Source of the DNA: Hsuehochloa calcarea
Lineage: Eukaryota; Streptophyta; Magnoliopsida; Poales; Poaceae
Assembly (NCBI GenBank): GCA_036346395.1
Contig: JAYEVG010000081.1
Location: forward strand, 124,001-188,000
Reading direction: 5' to 3'
Length of the DNA: 64,000 nt
A program made the position numbers and the translations under genes. Positions 1-11,975 of the stretch are shown in pieces (within the stretch, counting starts at the first letter, position 1; every line of letters begins with the position of its first letter). The notes beneath the pieces are model-generated. The model ran no database searches, was not told the DNA's origin, and worked only from the letters and a program-made list of their open reading frames with translations.

Positions 1-2925
1 GAGGCGCAAATCGACTCTACATTCTTCACGTGCCGGTGGCACAACCCCTCTGTCTCGCTGCTCGTCGGACGGCGGCGTGGCGATGGCACGAGCGCTTTAG
101 GCACCTTCGCCCGAAGCCACAGGCGGCTCAGTGCCACGGAAATGGTGCGAGGCCTGCCGTGCCTTGACCATGTGGAGCAGTTCTGCGACGTCTGCGTGTT
201 GACGAAGCAGAGGCGACTCCCCTTTCCCCAGCGGGCGAGTTTCCGAGCCAAGGAGAGGCTCGAGCTCGTGCACGGGGACTTGTGTGGCTCGGTGACACCG
301 GCCACACCGGGAGGACGACGCTACTTCGCTGCTTTCGTCGACGATCTCTTCCGCTACATGTGGGTGATGGTCCTCGGCGGCAAAGGAGAGGTGCGGGCGC
401 CATCGAGCGCCACGCAGCTGCTGCGGAGGCGAGCGGCCGCGCAAGGCTGCGCGTCTTCGCGCCAGACAACGGCGGCGAATTCACGGCGGCTGAATTCGCG
501 TCGTCTTCTTGCTGATGAGGGCATTGGCGCCACTACTCGCGCCGCATGCCCGCAGCGAGCGGTGTCGTCGAGCCGCGCAACGAGGCGGTTGTGGGGATGG
601 CTCGGGCCCTCCTCAGCGAGGGATGCGGCCGTCTTACGGGAGAGGCGGTGGTGACGGCCGTCTACATCCTCAACCGCTTCGCCTACCAAGGCGCTCGGCG
701 GCAGGACGCCATACGAGGCTTGGCATGGGCGCAGCCGGCGGACTCCCACTTGCGGGTCTTGGCTCCCTCGCGTTCGCCAAGGAGCTTGGTCACATCGGTA
801 AGCTCGGCAGCGGGGAGCACCGGGAGTGTTCATCGGCTCACGCGGAGGGCTCGAAGGCCTACCGCATCCTCGACCCTGTCACACAGCGCGTCCGCATCTC
901 GCGTGACGTTGTGTTCGACGCCTACCACGACGACGAGCCTCTGCGCTATCGTACCATGGACAACATCCTCGGCGAAGTTGCCCATCCTCGGATCGGCGCG
1001 GACGACTTGAGGCGAGCGACTTGGCGTGCGACGGCGAGCCCCGCTCCTTCATCGAGGCGGAGGAGACGCGGCGTGGCGTGTCGCGATGAAGCAGGAGATG
1101 GACGCCGTCGAGCGGAACCGGACGTGGGAGCTGGCGGATCTTCCTGCCGGTCACCGCGCGATCACCCTTAAGTGGGTGTTCAAGCTGAAGCGGGATGAAG
1201 CCGGCGCCATCGTCAAGCACAAGGCTCGCTTGGTGGCACGAGGCTTCGTGCGGCGCAGAGGGGTCGACCGATGGCGCCTTCGCACCGTCGCGCGCATGGA
1301 GTCCGTTCGTCTTCTCCTCGCACTTGCGGCCGGGAGGATTGGCGTGTCCATCACATGGACGTCAAGTCCGCCTTCCTCAACGGCGACTTGAAGGAGGAGG
1401 CCTACGTCCGTCAGCCACCGGGATTCGTCATCCCCGGCAAGGAGGGCAAGGTTCTCCGCCTGCGTAAGGCCCTCTATGGCTTGCGGCAGGCACCACGAGC
1501 CTGGAACGCTAAGCTGGACTCCACCCTCAAGCAAATGGGGTTCAGCAGAGCGCACACGCAGGTGCGGTCTCTGCGCGGGCAAAAGCGGCAACGCCTGGCG
1601 GTGGCGTCGTCGACGACTGGTGATGGCCGGCTCCAAGGAGGCCGAGGTCGGCGTTCAAGGCGGAGATGAAGACCGCCTTCGGATGAGCGACTTAGGGCTC
1701 CTCTCCTACACAGGGATTGAGGTCCACCGGGGCGACTCCGTATCTCCCTTCGTCGGACCGCCTCGCCAAGCGCACCGTCGGTGGCGGGCTCACCGACCGC
1801 AACCCGCACCCACACTCCTATAGAGGAGAGGTGGTCGAGTCGTGAGAGTACGGCGGAGGAGGTGGGCCGCGACGCGATCTTGGCGCATCGTGGGCGACCT
1901 TCGCTACCTCGTCCACACGCGTTGATTTGGCGTTCGCCGTCGGCTCGTCGGTCGGTTCATGCAATGACCGAGCGGCGAGCATCGGCGGCCGTGAAGAGGA
2001 TCCTCCGCTACGTTGCGGGCACCTCCGACTACGGCTTGCACTACCCGAGGTGTCCCGACGCGGCGCACTTCATCGGGTACAGCGACAGCGACCACGCAGG
2101 CGACATCGACACCAGCAAGAGCACAAGCGGGATTCTCTTCTTCCTCGGCAAGTGCCTCGTTAGCTGGCAGTCAGTCAAGCAGCAGGTGGTGGCCCTGTCC
2201 AGCTGTGAGGCCGAGTACATAGCGGCTTCCACCGCTTCGACTCAGGCGCTCTGGCTCGCTCGACTGCTTGGTGATCTCCTCGCGAGACACAAGGCGGTGG
2301 CGCTCAGGGTGGACAGCAAGTCCACTCTGGCTCTGGCAAAGAACCCCGTTTTCCACGAACAGAGCAAGCACATCCGGGTGAAGTACCACTTCATCCGAGG
2401 CTGTTTGGATGAAGGCAGCATCAAGGCGAGCTACATCAACACCACGGATCAGCTTGCGGACCTGCTCACCAAGCCTCTTGGGAGGGTCAAATTCCTCGAG
2501 CTCTGCTCTAGGATCGGGATGGTTCAACTCTCCCACAAGGCGGCGCGACAAGACTTAGGGAGAATGATGAATAAGTCCTGTCTTGTGGTCTTTGTGGGGT
2601 GGGCACATGGTTCTTGTACAGCAGCTTTAAACTAGCATCTTGAGCTTTAGGACAGCTTTAGACTAGCATCTTAGACTAGCTTTAGGACAGTTTTAGACTA
2701 GCATCTTAGACTAGTTTTAGGACAACTTTTGACTGGCATCTTAGGACTAGCATCTTAACATATGCTTGGCTGGGTGGCAGCCTATAAATTTGTATCCCAA
2801 CCCCTCAGGTTGGTATGGCATTGCGTGAGAAATAAACCAAGAAAATTGCCCCATCTCCAAGTGTCATCCTCTCCATGAGAGTAAGGATCTTGCTATCACC
2901 AACAGCAAGACTCCAGCGAGTAACA
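1..2925 (+). mobile_element. Ty1/copia retrotransposon, 5'-truncated by window edge, degenerate
   Basis: The element enters from the left edge and reads rightwards. Domains appear in copia order (integrase before reverse transcriptase). A GAG-pre-integrase/integrase zinc-binding stretch lies at about 120-230 (CDVCVLTKQ). The integrase core start follows at about 255-370 (LVHGDLCG, then FVDDLFRYMWV). The reverse transcriptase N-terminal part is at about 1070-1520 (TLKWVFKLK, HHMDVKSAFLNGDLKEE, LYGLRQAPRAWN). RNase H and the C-terminus lie at about 1975-2520 (GYSDSDHAGD, LSSCEAEYIA, NTTDQLADLLTKPLG). The region between about 400 and 1070 and the catalytic YVDD part of the reverse transcriptase are frameshifted or missing, so it cannot encode a working polyprotein. 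The RNase H end is the best preserved piece, open from about 1781 to 2635. It ends in an LTR at 2565-2925. Family assignment is firm; a precise family name is not attempted. Confidence 0.92.
2565..2925 (+). repeat. 3' LTR of the left-hand copia element
   Basis: A purine tract (cttagggagaa) directly precedes TG at 2565, and the repeat ends with CA at 2925. Inside are a TATA-like cctataaat near 2780 and an AATAAA near 2831, the expected promoter and polyadenylation signals. A short direct repeat built on 'gactagcatctta' recurs several times between 2630 and 2755. The 5' LTR is off the window, so the boundaries rest on TG..CA ends and the purine tract only. Confidence 0.7.
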
Positions 2926-3780
2926 GCTAATTTCTGTCGAAATTCTTTTTAAATAATATGCATTTTTGGATTTTGAAAAAAAAATCACATTTGAATTTTT
3001 TTTTAATAAAATTCATCCAAATTGAAATTTTCAATATCGGTTTATAGTTCTACCGGTTGTGGCCGGCAGAACCGGTATGGCCGGAAAAAAAATCCCTGGA
3101 GCTCACCGATGATATTGAAATCACGGGAAGCGTTCGGAGTGTTGGTCCAATACGTCACTCCCACAAGTGCCTTCCATGTAATAATGCTGGGAAATGTACA
3201 TTTCGCATTCTTGACACTCCAATTGTATAGTACGCCATCATTAACATGGTCAAGTGACACAGTCTAGCCAAACAACAACTACCCTCACTTACTACCATGA
3301 AACATCAAACCTACTAGCCCGAGAAATTATTGCTGCTGTCTCTTTCCGGTTTCTTATTCGATGAATATTTCTATCTTTTGTAACGCGATTTGTTTGCATC
3401 TTTTGTAGCGTAAATCGTCGATATGGATGACGGCAGCAGTCAGGAAGGTACACCAGGTCGCGTAACATCCAATACTACCTCCTCATGGAATTACTGAGAA
3501 ATTTCAATTGCTGTCATTTTTAATTTTATACCTCCGTGGGAGGACAAGCTGAAATTTCCATTGGTGTCAATTTTATATCTCCGTGAGGTTGAGAACGTCC
3601 GCACAAATCGAACACAGAAACAGAGAACGAACTCTTCTTAGACAATGTATCATCTGATTTTTACACAAATGTATCCAACAGATGGTCCTGCGAGAATCTC
3701 CCGACCACATTATATAGTAGTTTAACATGGAAACTAGATCTGATTCTCAAACTAACATTTTTAAAAAAAAATCCGCCTTA
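2926..3780. other. Intergenic, no gene recognised
   Basis: AT-rich sequence between the copia LTR and the end of U2AF65. A small imperfect palindrome based on ACCGGT/GGCCGG sits at about 3048-3086. No open frame here resembles a known protein; the 81-aa frame at 3022-3267 has no family features. The rightmost part should contain the U2AF65 3' UTR, whose end I cannot place. Confidence 0.6.
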
Positions 3781-3809
3781 TGGGCTTTACAACTCGTAGG
3801 ATTTTGATT

Positions 3810-6800
3810 TTAACCGTCGTAATCACCATCAGCAAACTTGTCCTCAGGGTAGAACACAGCAACCACCTGGTTCCCGCCAAACTTCCTCCCGTTCATCCCT
3901 GTCTTCGCCTTGGTCGAGCCGTCAACATCTGCGTATTCCAAAAACACCTGCAATGCAGAAAAATGTACATAAATCAGAATAGTTTCATTTCTGCAGAGTC
4001 CAAGTTAACGTTAAATCGCATAAAATCAGGACTCACCTTCCCTAATCCAGCAACAGGAGCACCGCTGGGGTCGGGTCGTGGGATTACAACTTTCACCAAG
4101 TTACCTGTCCAAGTGTTAGTGATTACATGCACAAGAAAGATAAAGCAATATATGATCAATCAAATCAAAGTGAAAAGAATAGTGTGTCTTCTCTAGGCTA
4201 GGCCCGATTGCCAATTTTGCATAAGGTCGGACTATAAAAGACTCTGCAATGGCATTATGTGGGACTACAAAAAAGACACACAAAAAGAAACACACAAAAG
4301 AAAACCAGTTCAGTAACTGAGCAAAGGCAAACGCAATGATAAGACAGGTATGTAAGAGTTCAAAACAGAGGGATGGAGAAAGTCCGCGAGTTTCTTGCTG
4401 TTTACCGTATTTGCGCCCTTCTTCCCCCATGTCTTCCACAATGTCCTCGTATTCCTCATCCTCTCTCAGTTCGTCTGCGGAAACCACCTGGGTTAGGCAT
4501 ACCACCTTTGTCGGTAGGGATCCTCCAACTTGGTACACGAGTCTCTGCTCGGAAAGCAACAGAGTCAGAAACTGGAGGGCTAATACAAACCGATTGTTGT
4601 TTTATAAAATCATGTCCTTAAGAACTGAGTTGTACCTGCATTTGCACCTGTTGTTGTGCCAGCAACAGGACGCTTTCTTGCTCTGGCCTAGGTTGAGCAG
4701 TTCCTTGGTTTGCTCGCCTAACAGTGAGGGTCTTGTCTCCCATCTTGATACCATTAAGAGCAGCACAGGCAATGTCGGTGACAGTAAGATCCTGGTATAC
4801 ACAGAAGGCATAGCCCTTCGAGTTACCAGTTTCCCTATCCTTCACAAGATCAAATCCTCGAAGAGGTCCAAAGGATTCAAGCAACTCCCGCACTTGAGCC
4901 TCTGTGAAGTAATAGGGGAGGCCGCCCACAAAAATGCGGTCAGGACCTTCTAAACCTCCAGCTGAGCCAGGCGTTAAGCCAACAGCAGCAAGATTGAGAT
5001 TGGGGTTTGGCTGGCTTGGACCCAGTGCAGCTGCCAGGGAAGGATTATAGTCTGTTGGCCTTCTAACCTTCACTGGTGCTCCCTCAAACATTACGCCATC
5101 TAAGGCCATTGCATTGCTTGCTTCCTCCACAGACCTCATCTCCACAAAAGCAAATTTCTTGTCATGGTTTATGTATACATTAAGGACAGCATCACCTGGA
5201 CCAGCTGTGTTTCCTCCAATAGCAGCCATAACTTGATTGAAGAATATGGCAACTGTCTGCAGAAAAGAAGACCAAAATAATCAGTGCAGACCACAAAAGG
5301 AGAAAGAGACATCAGGAAAAATAAGTTACTAATAATTACCTGCTCATTAGCGGTTGGAGGAAGTCCACCGACATAAACACGCCGGGCATGCCGAGTAGCC
5401 TAAGAAAAGGGTGGTTAACGATAATGTATATCACAAAGCAAAGATAACTCAACGAAAATCGTGCAACTCATACCTGTTGTGTCATGGCTTGTGGCTGAAT
5501 AACAAGTGGATTGAACTGATGCAAATAAAGTTCAAATTAGAAAGTAAAAACAAAACATCGAATAATAAAAATATAAAATAAAGTGTCATATATCTCAGGC
5601 AGTTCATTCTGCCACCACCAGATAAGTTCCAAATCAGAGTTAATCAGATTGCCTAGTGATGACAGAATGGACCATCCATAGTTTGAGCATTAGCTACACT
5701 GAATCTTAAAAGGAACATAGTAGTCACCTGTCCTGGAGTGAAATTAAACATGTTCGGAAGCATCCCAGGAATAGCAGGGGGGACTGCGGCGGGTAGCAGA
5801 CCTGCAATTCATCAACAGAGAATTCATAAGAAAAAAAAGATCAATTTTCTTTTAGAAATATAAGAAGTGATTATCATTGAAATTTTGACACAATCCCTTC
5901 ATTATTGTGAATCTATAACGTAGGTCCACTTTCCCAAATTGTGGAGGAATGTATAACATAAAAGGAGACAAGGACTAAAAGTAATAACTACGTAAAAGTA
6001 ATAACTACGTAACTACCAAAATTTAATACTAGCTGCTAGTTAAAGACGAACAAGATATCAAACCAGATTGTTTCCTCCTTGTACATTTAAGCTATAGTAG
6101 TCGGCTCATTCCATTGGCAGCAGTTGGACAAAGTGGCCCAAGATTGCTTTCCTACCCATATGCATACACAACAAACAAACAAACACCAAGAACAACAAAC
6201 AAGAAAATCTCGCTCAGTTCCAGTTACCAGGTATAATAAAATGCAAATTACAACACTGCTCTGTAAGAAAATATCATCCACATAGCAACAATTATCATGC
6301 CTTCAAGGCATCAAGTGGTACTAAACTGCAGGGTTCCATATCTCAGAATGGGGCGGGTTCCCAGAGCTCAGCCAATTTCTGGTGACAGGCCAGAAAGAGG
6401 CCAGTTGCCAATCTTTTCCTGGAGAATACCAGGCAAAAAAAGAGTATATTTTCAATAAATGACTGGGGACCACTGAGATTTGAAAATTGGAACCCTGCTA
6501 ACATTGCTGAAAAAAGAAATCGTCACTGGATTTATGAGAACAATTATTTGAGAAGTTGGTTGTCAAATACAAGTTCATGACAAAGCCATGCCATGACTAT
6601 TAAGGAATAAGTCCAGTTTACCCCCTCAAACTTTCCGAAAAGTCCACTAAACTACAAAACCGGTTTTTACCCCCATAATCTTTCAAAACCAGTTTAAAAT
6701 ACACCCTAAGGTGGTTTGGTAGGGGTGGTTTTGCCCACATGGCTGCCACTTTACCCGATTTTGCCACATTGGCAGTCCAAGTCCTCTAGCCACACACTTT

Positions 6801-9800
6801 TATACACAAATTCAGCCACAAAAGACCCATCAAACCACAACCATTGGATTTAGCCACATGAGATCTTAGTCCTTCAATCGTCTTTCCTCCTCCTTCAATC
6901 GTCTTTCCTCCTCCTTGAGCACTCCCTCTCTTCTTTTTCTTCATCTCTCTCTCCCTCCCTCTTGCTCCACACCCGAGTAGGTCCTTAGCCCGTGGCCCTC
7001 GCCAGTGTTGTCCTACAGCCTTCGCCTCCATCTCAGTCCACAAACGACGCTCCTCAAGTGCTCACCACCACTGAGCAGACGCAGCGCCTCAGGTGAAAAG
7101 ACCAGCTGGGAAGGAGGGGTGCCAAGGCATGGGTGAAAAGGCTCCTCAAGTCCTCACCACCACTGTTGCACACCCGCGTCATCTACAACGTATCTTTGCT
7201 GACCTCGTTACATCCGATCGGCATGCATCATCCCGAGCGAGAGGCGGCCGCGCCATCGACCTTCCTGAGCTCACGTTCACAAGACCGCCGCCCTTGCCTC
7301 CCCGTTCCAGTCAACCCGATGAGGTCCTCCGCTTTTGGCTCACGTTAAAACGTGTTCTAGGACCTACCCATCAATTCTCCTCGACCAATTTTGGGTTTCA
7401 CTAACAGGAACATCGTGCGCCGCCGTCTTCCTCGCTTCCAGCCAAACACCACCGCCACCTCCGTCATCCTTTATCCAATGAGCTTAGGTCCAATTCCTCC
7501 CTACTAGAGGACCCTCTCACCTCCCTCTACCTTCCCCAGCTACTTATTTGGGCTTCCTTCCCCTTCAGCGCACCGCGTCATGGAGCTCAACTCGTCGTCC
7601 TCAGTCTTCGTCGCTAGGTCGCCTCGTAGCCTCTCCGTCTCCACCATCAACTTCAGTAAGTTCCCCTCACTCCACCGAAGCTCATGCTCACCTTCATTTT
7701 GCCTCTCGTCGTCCCCATCATTGTCTCCCCTATCTCCCCCATCTTCGGCTGCCATGAACCGCCGCGAGCACGCCACCGTACACCTCGGACGAAGCTGCCA
7801 CCACCTTTGTACTCTCCTAGGCCCCACAACCCATTTTGGTCCTCCCCTGTCATTTGTCGTTGCCTTTGCCACTAGTGCCCGAGCTCCACCTAAGCCTCCC
7901 ATGGTACCTCCTCTGATTTCTGCTTTTGTTCCTCTGTTCTAAACAAGAGAATGACATAGACACCCTTTTGTGTGCACGGGGCTGCCAACACGGCAAAACC
8001 ATGCTGATTTGGGTCCACATATGCGAAACCACCCTGCCAAACCAACTCGGCGTATTTTAAACCGGTTTTGAAAGATTAGGGGGTTAAAAACCGGTTTTGT
8101 AGTTCAAGGGGTTAAGCGAACTGTTTGGAAAGTTTGAGGGAGTAAAATAGACTTATTCCGAATATTAATGGCACTATAGTGAAAATGAATGGTTGCACAC
8201 AGCCATTCCAGCAGAAGTAATTGCTCATTATAAATGTTTATGCATAATAACTTCTTGCCAAGTCCATTGGTGAACATCTTTTAAAAGTCCCACTATAGAT
8301 AAATATATGCAAGAATGCAAATTAAACCATCAAACTTTGCTGTTTGTCACATACCTGTGGCTGCACCGGGAGCAACTATAGGAACAGCTTGTTGTGGTGG
8401 TTGGTCAAATCCGCTGACGCGCTTGCTGTTTCAATAACAGACATTAGTAAGTAGTTCATCGAATGGAGAATAGCACAACATTACATAAAAATAATAGAAT
8501 AAAAACCAGCTACTAGGGTATATAACACACAACAAATCATACGCGAAAAGAATTACATCAACTAAAGAACGTACTATAATCCAAGGTAAACTGCAAGGCA
8601 ATAAACCAACACATAATTGTTCAAAATTGCCAACAAAGAGATAACGTCACATCAAAATCACATTCCATGGCAGGTATCAAAAACACATGTTAATGTCTTC
8701 CTCAGATAGCTAATTCAAGGAACAGGCAAACTTATTATTATCCAAGGTAAACTGCAAAGCAAGAAACCAACACATAATTGTTCAAAATTGTCCATTGCAT
8801 TCTGTCAATTTTATAAATATACAAAACAGAGATAACATCACACGAAAATCACATTCCATGGCAGGTATCAAAAACACATGCTAATGTCTTCCTCGAATAG
8901 CTAATTCAAGGAGAACAGGCAAACTTAGTGCCATCAACATCAGAAACCAAACTACATGCAAACAATAAGCCTTTGGAAGGCATTCAATCACATACCTCTT
9001 TGAACGAGAACGCGAACGAGATCTGGATCTGTGGTCACGACCCTTTGAATGGGAGCGGGAGGAAGAGCGACGCCTGCGGTCGCCATCTCTATCACGATCT
9101 CTTCTCCTGCATTACCATAGGATACATCAGATTCCAAGTGTAAGCAAAGTACCTTTTTTAGCAATAGATGTTTATAATATAATTTTTGAAGAGCTGACTT
9201 TAGCAATTTCTGTCCAAAAACATAGTTGATTACCAGAAGATAAACACACCAGTTAAGAATATATAGTCATTACTGTTTTGTTATGGCCGAATGAGTACAT
9301 CATCAAGCAACTAGTAACCACCACAGCTAATAGATGACTACACAGCAGCAAAATACCCTACATTTACCAGTTCTCTAATTCATTAGGTGGCTTAGAGATG
9401 CCAATTAAGTTAAATGGCAATCATATCATACAATTTCAAGGAACCAATAGTTTTTTACCCAGACCAGACTTCAAAACTCGAAAATCATCTATTAAACATA
9501 CTTGATACCCCCAAAAAAAAGCAATACCAGGTCATGCACATATTACATCATGCAAATTTTCTGAAGATTCCAAAAGCGGCTTATTGAGTTCCAAGGAGAT
9601 GGCAAAGGGCTATACTTTTTACGTAATCATTAGTTAAATAAAATACATTTTTGCAATAATTAACTAGCACCTGTAGCAATGGTGTAATACAGATATGTAA
9701 TCAATACAAGTAGTCTAGAAAATAGAAATTTAGGCCAATTACCTTTCATCATCACGGCTCCGGTGACGATCATGATCATCAGAACGATCACGATGCTCCC

Positions 9801-10832
9801 TTTTCTCGCTTCTTTCACGGTGATCCCTACGGTGGCGACCACGCTCCCTGTCCCGTTCAGCCCGGTCAAGGTCCCTTTCTCTATCTCTACCACGGTCTCT
9901 GCCGCGCTCCCTGTCCTTGTCCTTCTCTCGTTCTCTGTCCCTCTCTCTGGATTTCGAGGACCCGCCATCATGTGGCTGTGCCTCGTGCTGGAAGAAGAAA
10001 ACAACCCATTAGTCAGATTTCTTTAAAAAAAATGCAGAAGTTTTTACAATTAATTATTGTATGACAAAACACATAAATGTAGGAACACATTCATACACTT
10101 TTTTCAAACTCACTACCAGCAGCGACCTTTCAAAGTAGCGTCAAATAAATGCACCCAAAACAAGCATTGAAACACAATCAAAATTATAACCTCGTAGCTA
10201 ATCACACAGACAAACAGTTACCAACATGGTTTTTCTCCTACCAGAGAACCCTCCATTGGTCTAATCAGCACAAGGTGGAATTTCAAACTTGCACACAGAT
10301 CACACCATATAAGATATTTAATTGTAACAAAGTACACGTTTCTCCTCATAGTAACATTCCGACTCCAGCTCAATTCAATGCATCTATAAATCTAATACAA
10401 GCCGAAGCTTGTCCAAAAAAAATGAACATTTCTCCCAGTAATTCGTCAGGTCCAGCAGAAATCAAATCAGCACACAACGAGGGGCAATCGCGGGATCGCA
10501 ACAGTAACCGCTCCACCGACCCCGCAAACATGACATACCAACCAAACTAAACCGGCACTTCCCAAATCCCCCGCATCCAGATCAAACCCGCACACCTCGC
10601 CGGCAATCAACGAAACGAGCCCTAATCCGCCCATCCCTCGCACACCGGAAACCCCTGCTCGCCAAATTGGCCCCACTAGAAGGCTACGCGGATCGGAGAC
10701 ACGCACCTGGGAGCGGCCGTCGGGGTGGTCGGAGAACCCGGTGGGCTTGGGCGGCGGGGACCCACCGGCGCCGGCGGCTGCGTAGTCGGCGGGGTCACCG
10801 TTCCCCTCGTAGCGCTCTTCGTAATCCGCCAT
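3810..10832 (-). CDS. U2AF65: Splicing factor U2AF large subunit (U2AF65), 11 coding exons, 564 aa
   Basis: Nuclear pre-mRNA splicing factor that binds the polypyrimidine tract and helps recruit U2 snRNP. Exons from consensus GT/AG sites with matching phases: 10707-10832, 9743-9987, 8996-9106, 8355-8425, 5728-5801, 5474-5515, 5340-5399, 4636-5256, 4406-4544, 4037-4104, 3810-3947; total 1695 bp including stop. The start is ATG at 10832 (MADYEERYEG). Residues about 45-165 are an Arg/Ser-Arg/Asp RS region. RRM1 starts near 228 (RVYVGGLP, then KKFAFVEM), RRM2 near 349 (RIFVGGLP, then KGYAFCVY). A C-terminal UHM-type RRM covers about 450-564 (VVCLTQVV, EYEDIVEDM, VVIPRPDPSG, VFYPEDKF). Length and domain order match plant U2AF65 proteins, and no frame is broken. 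Intron 4 holds a Mutator-like element, and intron 3 a tandem duplication. A TATA box lies about 120 bp upstream of the ATG. Confidence 0.96.
6604..8159. mobile_element. Non-autonomous Mutator-like element inside U2AF65 intron 4
   Basis: About 100-bp terminal inverted repeats: the left end begins ggaataagtcca and the right end reads tagacttattcc. The shared inner part carries aaaccggtttt and an AAAGTTTGAGGG-type motif. It is flanked by 9-bp direct repeats, gactattaa (6595-6603) and gaatattaa (8160-8168), which differ at one base. Nine-base duplications and long inverted repeats are the hallmark of Mutator-like elements. The interior (about 6850-7940) is C/T-rich with short proline/serine-rich frames on both strands. 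It looks like captured or low-complexity DNA but I recognise no host gene. There is a short direct repeat of ttcaatcgtctttcctcctc near 6890-6915. No transposase is present. Confidence 0.85.
8575..8930. repeat. Imperfect tandem duplication in U2AF65 intron 3
   Basis: Two copies, starting with the same 'ccaaggtaaactgcaa' at 8581 and 8742 (period about 161 bp). The second copy carries about 35 extra AT-rich bases near 8795-8830. Both end with a shared segment containing attccatggcaggtatc. The duplication lies wholly within the intron between the exons at 8355-8425 and 8996-9106. Confidence 0.85.
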
Positions 10833-10950
10833 GCGACGCTGCTGCTGCGGCGGCGGCGGCGAGTCCGTGCGGGGGGCGGTGGCGGCTCGGTCGGTCGGTT
10901 CCGATTGGGGCTTCCTAGGGTTTGGTTGGATCGCGGGGAGGAGCGGGGGG

Positions 10951-10958
10951 TTTATATA
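10951..10958 (-). promoter_or_regulatory. TATA box of U2AF65
   Basis: Minus strand reads CCTATATAAACC within a GC-rich stretch, about 120 bp upstream of the U2AF65 start codon. A start site some 30 bp downstream would give a 5' leader of about 90 nt. Position and consensus fit, but no transcript data are available. Confidence 0.6.
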
Positions 10959-10970
10959 GGGGCGGGACAC

Positions 10971-11444
10971 CCGCGGCGGGGTGCTGAGTGGCTGGCGTGC
11001 GGGACCCTGATTCAGATAGCGGAGTTGTGTTGGTTTCCAAATGGGCCGTGGACTTTTTTTTTCTGGTCAAGGCGGTGCTGCGCGATGCCGATGCGAACAA
11101 AGCCGCGACGAATTCGGGGTTATCCTGGCTTGCTGCCTACGTATTCTGGAATTCTGGCTGCGTTGCGACTGTATTCCCGTCCATCTCCCCTGAAGCCACA
11201 GCTGAAATGTGGCCTACGCGATCGCGGCAGAACGACAGGAAAAGGGGCCCACTTTGGCCCAAGATGCCTGGCTGCGACTAGGGCTGTCAATAGGCTACGA
11301 ATTCGCATTCGCGTTCATTCAGAAAATATGAATACGACTATAAGAATATTACTATTTGATTCGTATTCGATCAATTGCGAACTTATAGACCTTCTTTTCC
11401 TTATGTGAGATTATCGGTTCCACCATTCTTGCAGTAGCATTTTT
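10971..11444. other. U2AF65 upstream region and unclassified repeat, no gene
   Basis: The U2AF65-proximal part is GC-rich. From about 11281 the sequence changes to an AT-rich segment starting 'agggctgtcaat' with repeated attcg motifs. That looks like part of a hAT-type or other short repeat, but I could not find a matching second end. No open frame shows a recognisable domain. Confidence 0.45.
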
Positions 11445-11975
11445 TATCTCCTTTCCCCCACAAGGTTGGGCTTCACGAGGTGGCAAGTTTTTATGTGATT
11501 TGATGCTGAAACTTTGCCAATAAGTTTTCCATTTTCAAGTGTTAAAAATGTCTTATCCTCTGAAATCTTCTCTAGCTTTGTGTTAAGGCTGCTGCTTATC
11601 AGGGCAGCAATCCTCTGACGGGATCGGGTGTTAGGAGAGCAAGATAAAATTCAGATGGTGTTGCGTGTAGTTGAATTTGTTGATGATGACGGACGATGAT
11701 CTGCTACTAGCTTGGTCCCTTCAAATCTGGCCAAATCAATAATGTCATCAGCGTCATACATAGCACCTTTTAGTTCAGCAAGCCAATTGTCGACCGCTGA
11801 CTCTTCTATTCCCCTCTGCTCCGCATCATTAAGAAAGCACTGTATTTGTTTGATTCTTCGCTGCAGCTCTTTTAAGTTCTTCTTTCACTCCCAGTAAAAG
11901 TATTGCCTTATCTGTAATGACCTGCTGCACCTTATTGACGCACGCTCCAACAAATGAACCTAATATGGTTGCCAT
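11445..11975 (-). pseudogene. NLR immune-receptor fragment, Rx-type coiled-coil domain, disabled
   Basis: Reads from an ATG at 11975 as the N-terminal coiled-coil (Rx_N) domain of a plant CC-type nucleotide-binding leucine-rich-repeat receptor. Pieces seen are MATILGSFVGACVNKVQQV, then CFLNDAEQRGIEESAVDNW, then LKGAMYDADDIIDLA, the spacing typical of this domain including the DADD segment. Three faults show it is dead. A one-base frameshift lies in an A-run near 11870. An in-frame TGA at 11651-11653 is followed by continuing homology (RIAALISSSLNTKLEKISED). Similarity fades at LVKPNLVG, followed by a TAA at 11445. No NB-ARC or LRR follows, so this is an isolated 5' fragment. NLR proteins are cytoplasmic or nuclear pathogen sensors; this copy has no such role as assembled. 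Confidence 0.85.

Noticed and set aside
3022..3267. 81-codon frame near the copia LTR
   Set aside because: No motif and opposite-strand frame of equal length; chance frame.
7540..7942. 120-codon frames on both strands inside the U2AF65 intron
   Set aside because: They lie in the C/T-rich interior of the Mutator-like element, in conflict with each other, and match no family I know.
10988..11408. Plus-strand frames just upstream of U2AF65 suggesting a divergent gene
   Set aside because: No motif, no splice structure, and the segment past 11281 looks like a repeat; compositional by-product of GC-rich promoter DNA.
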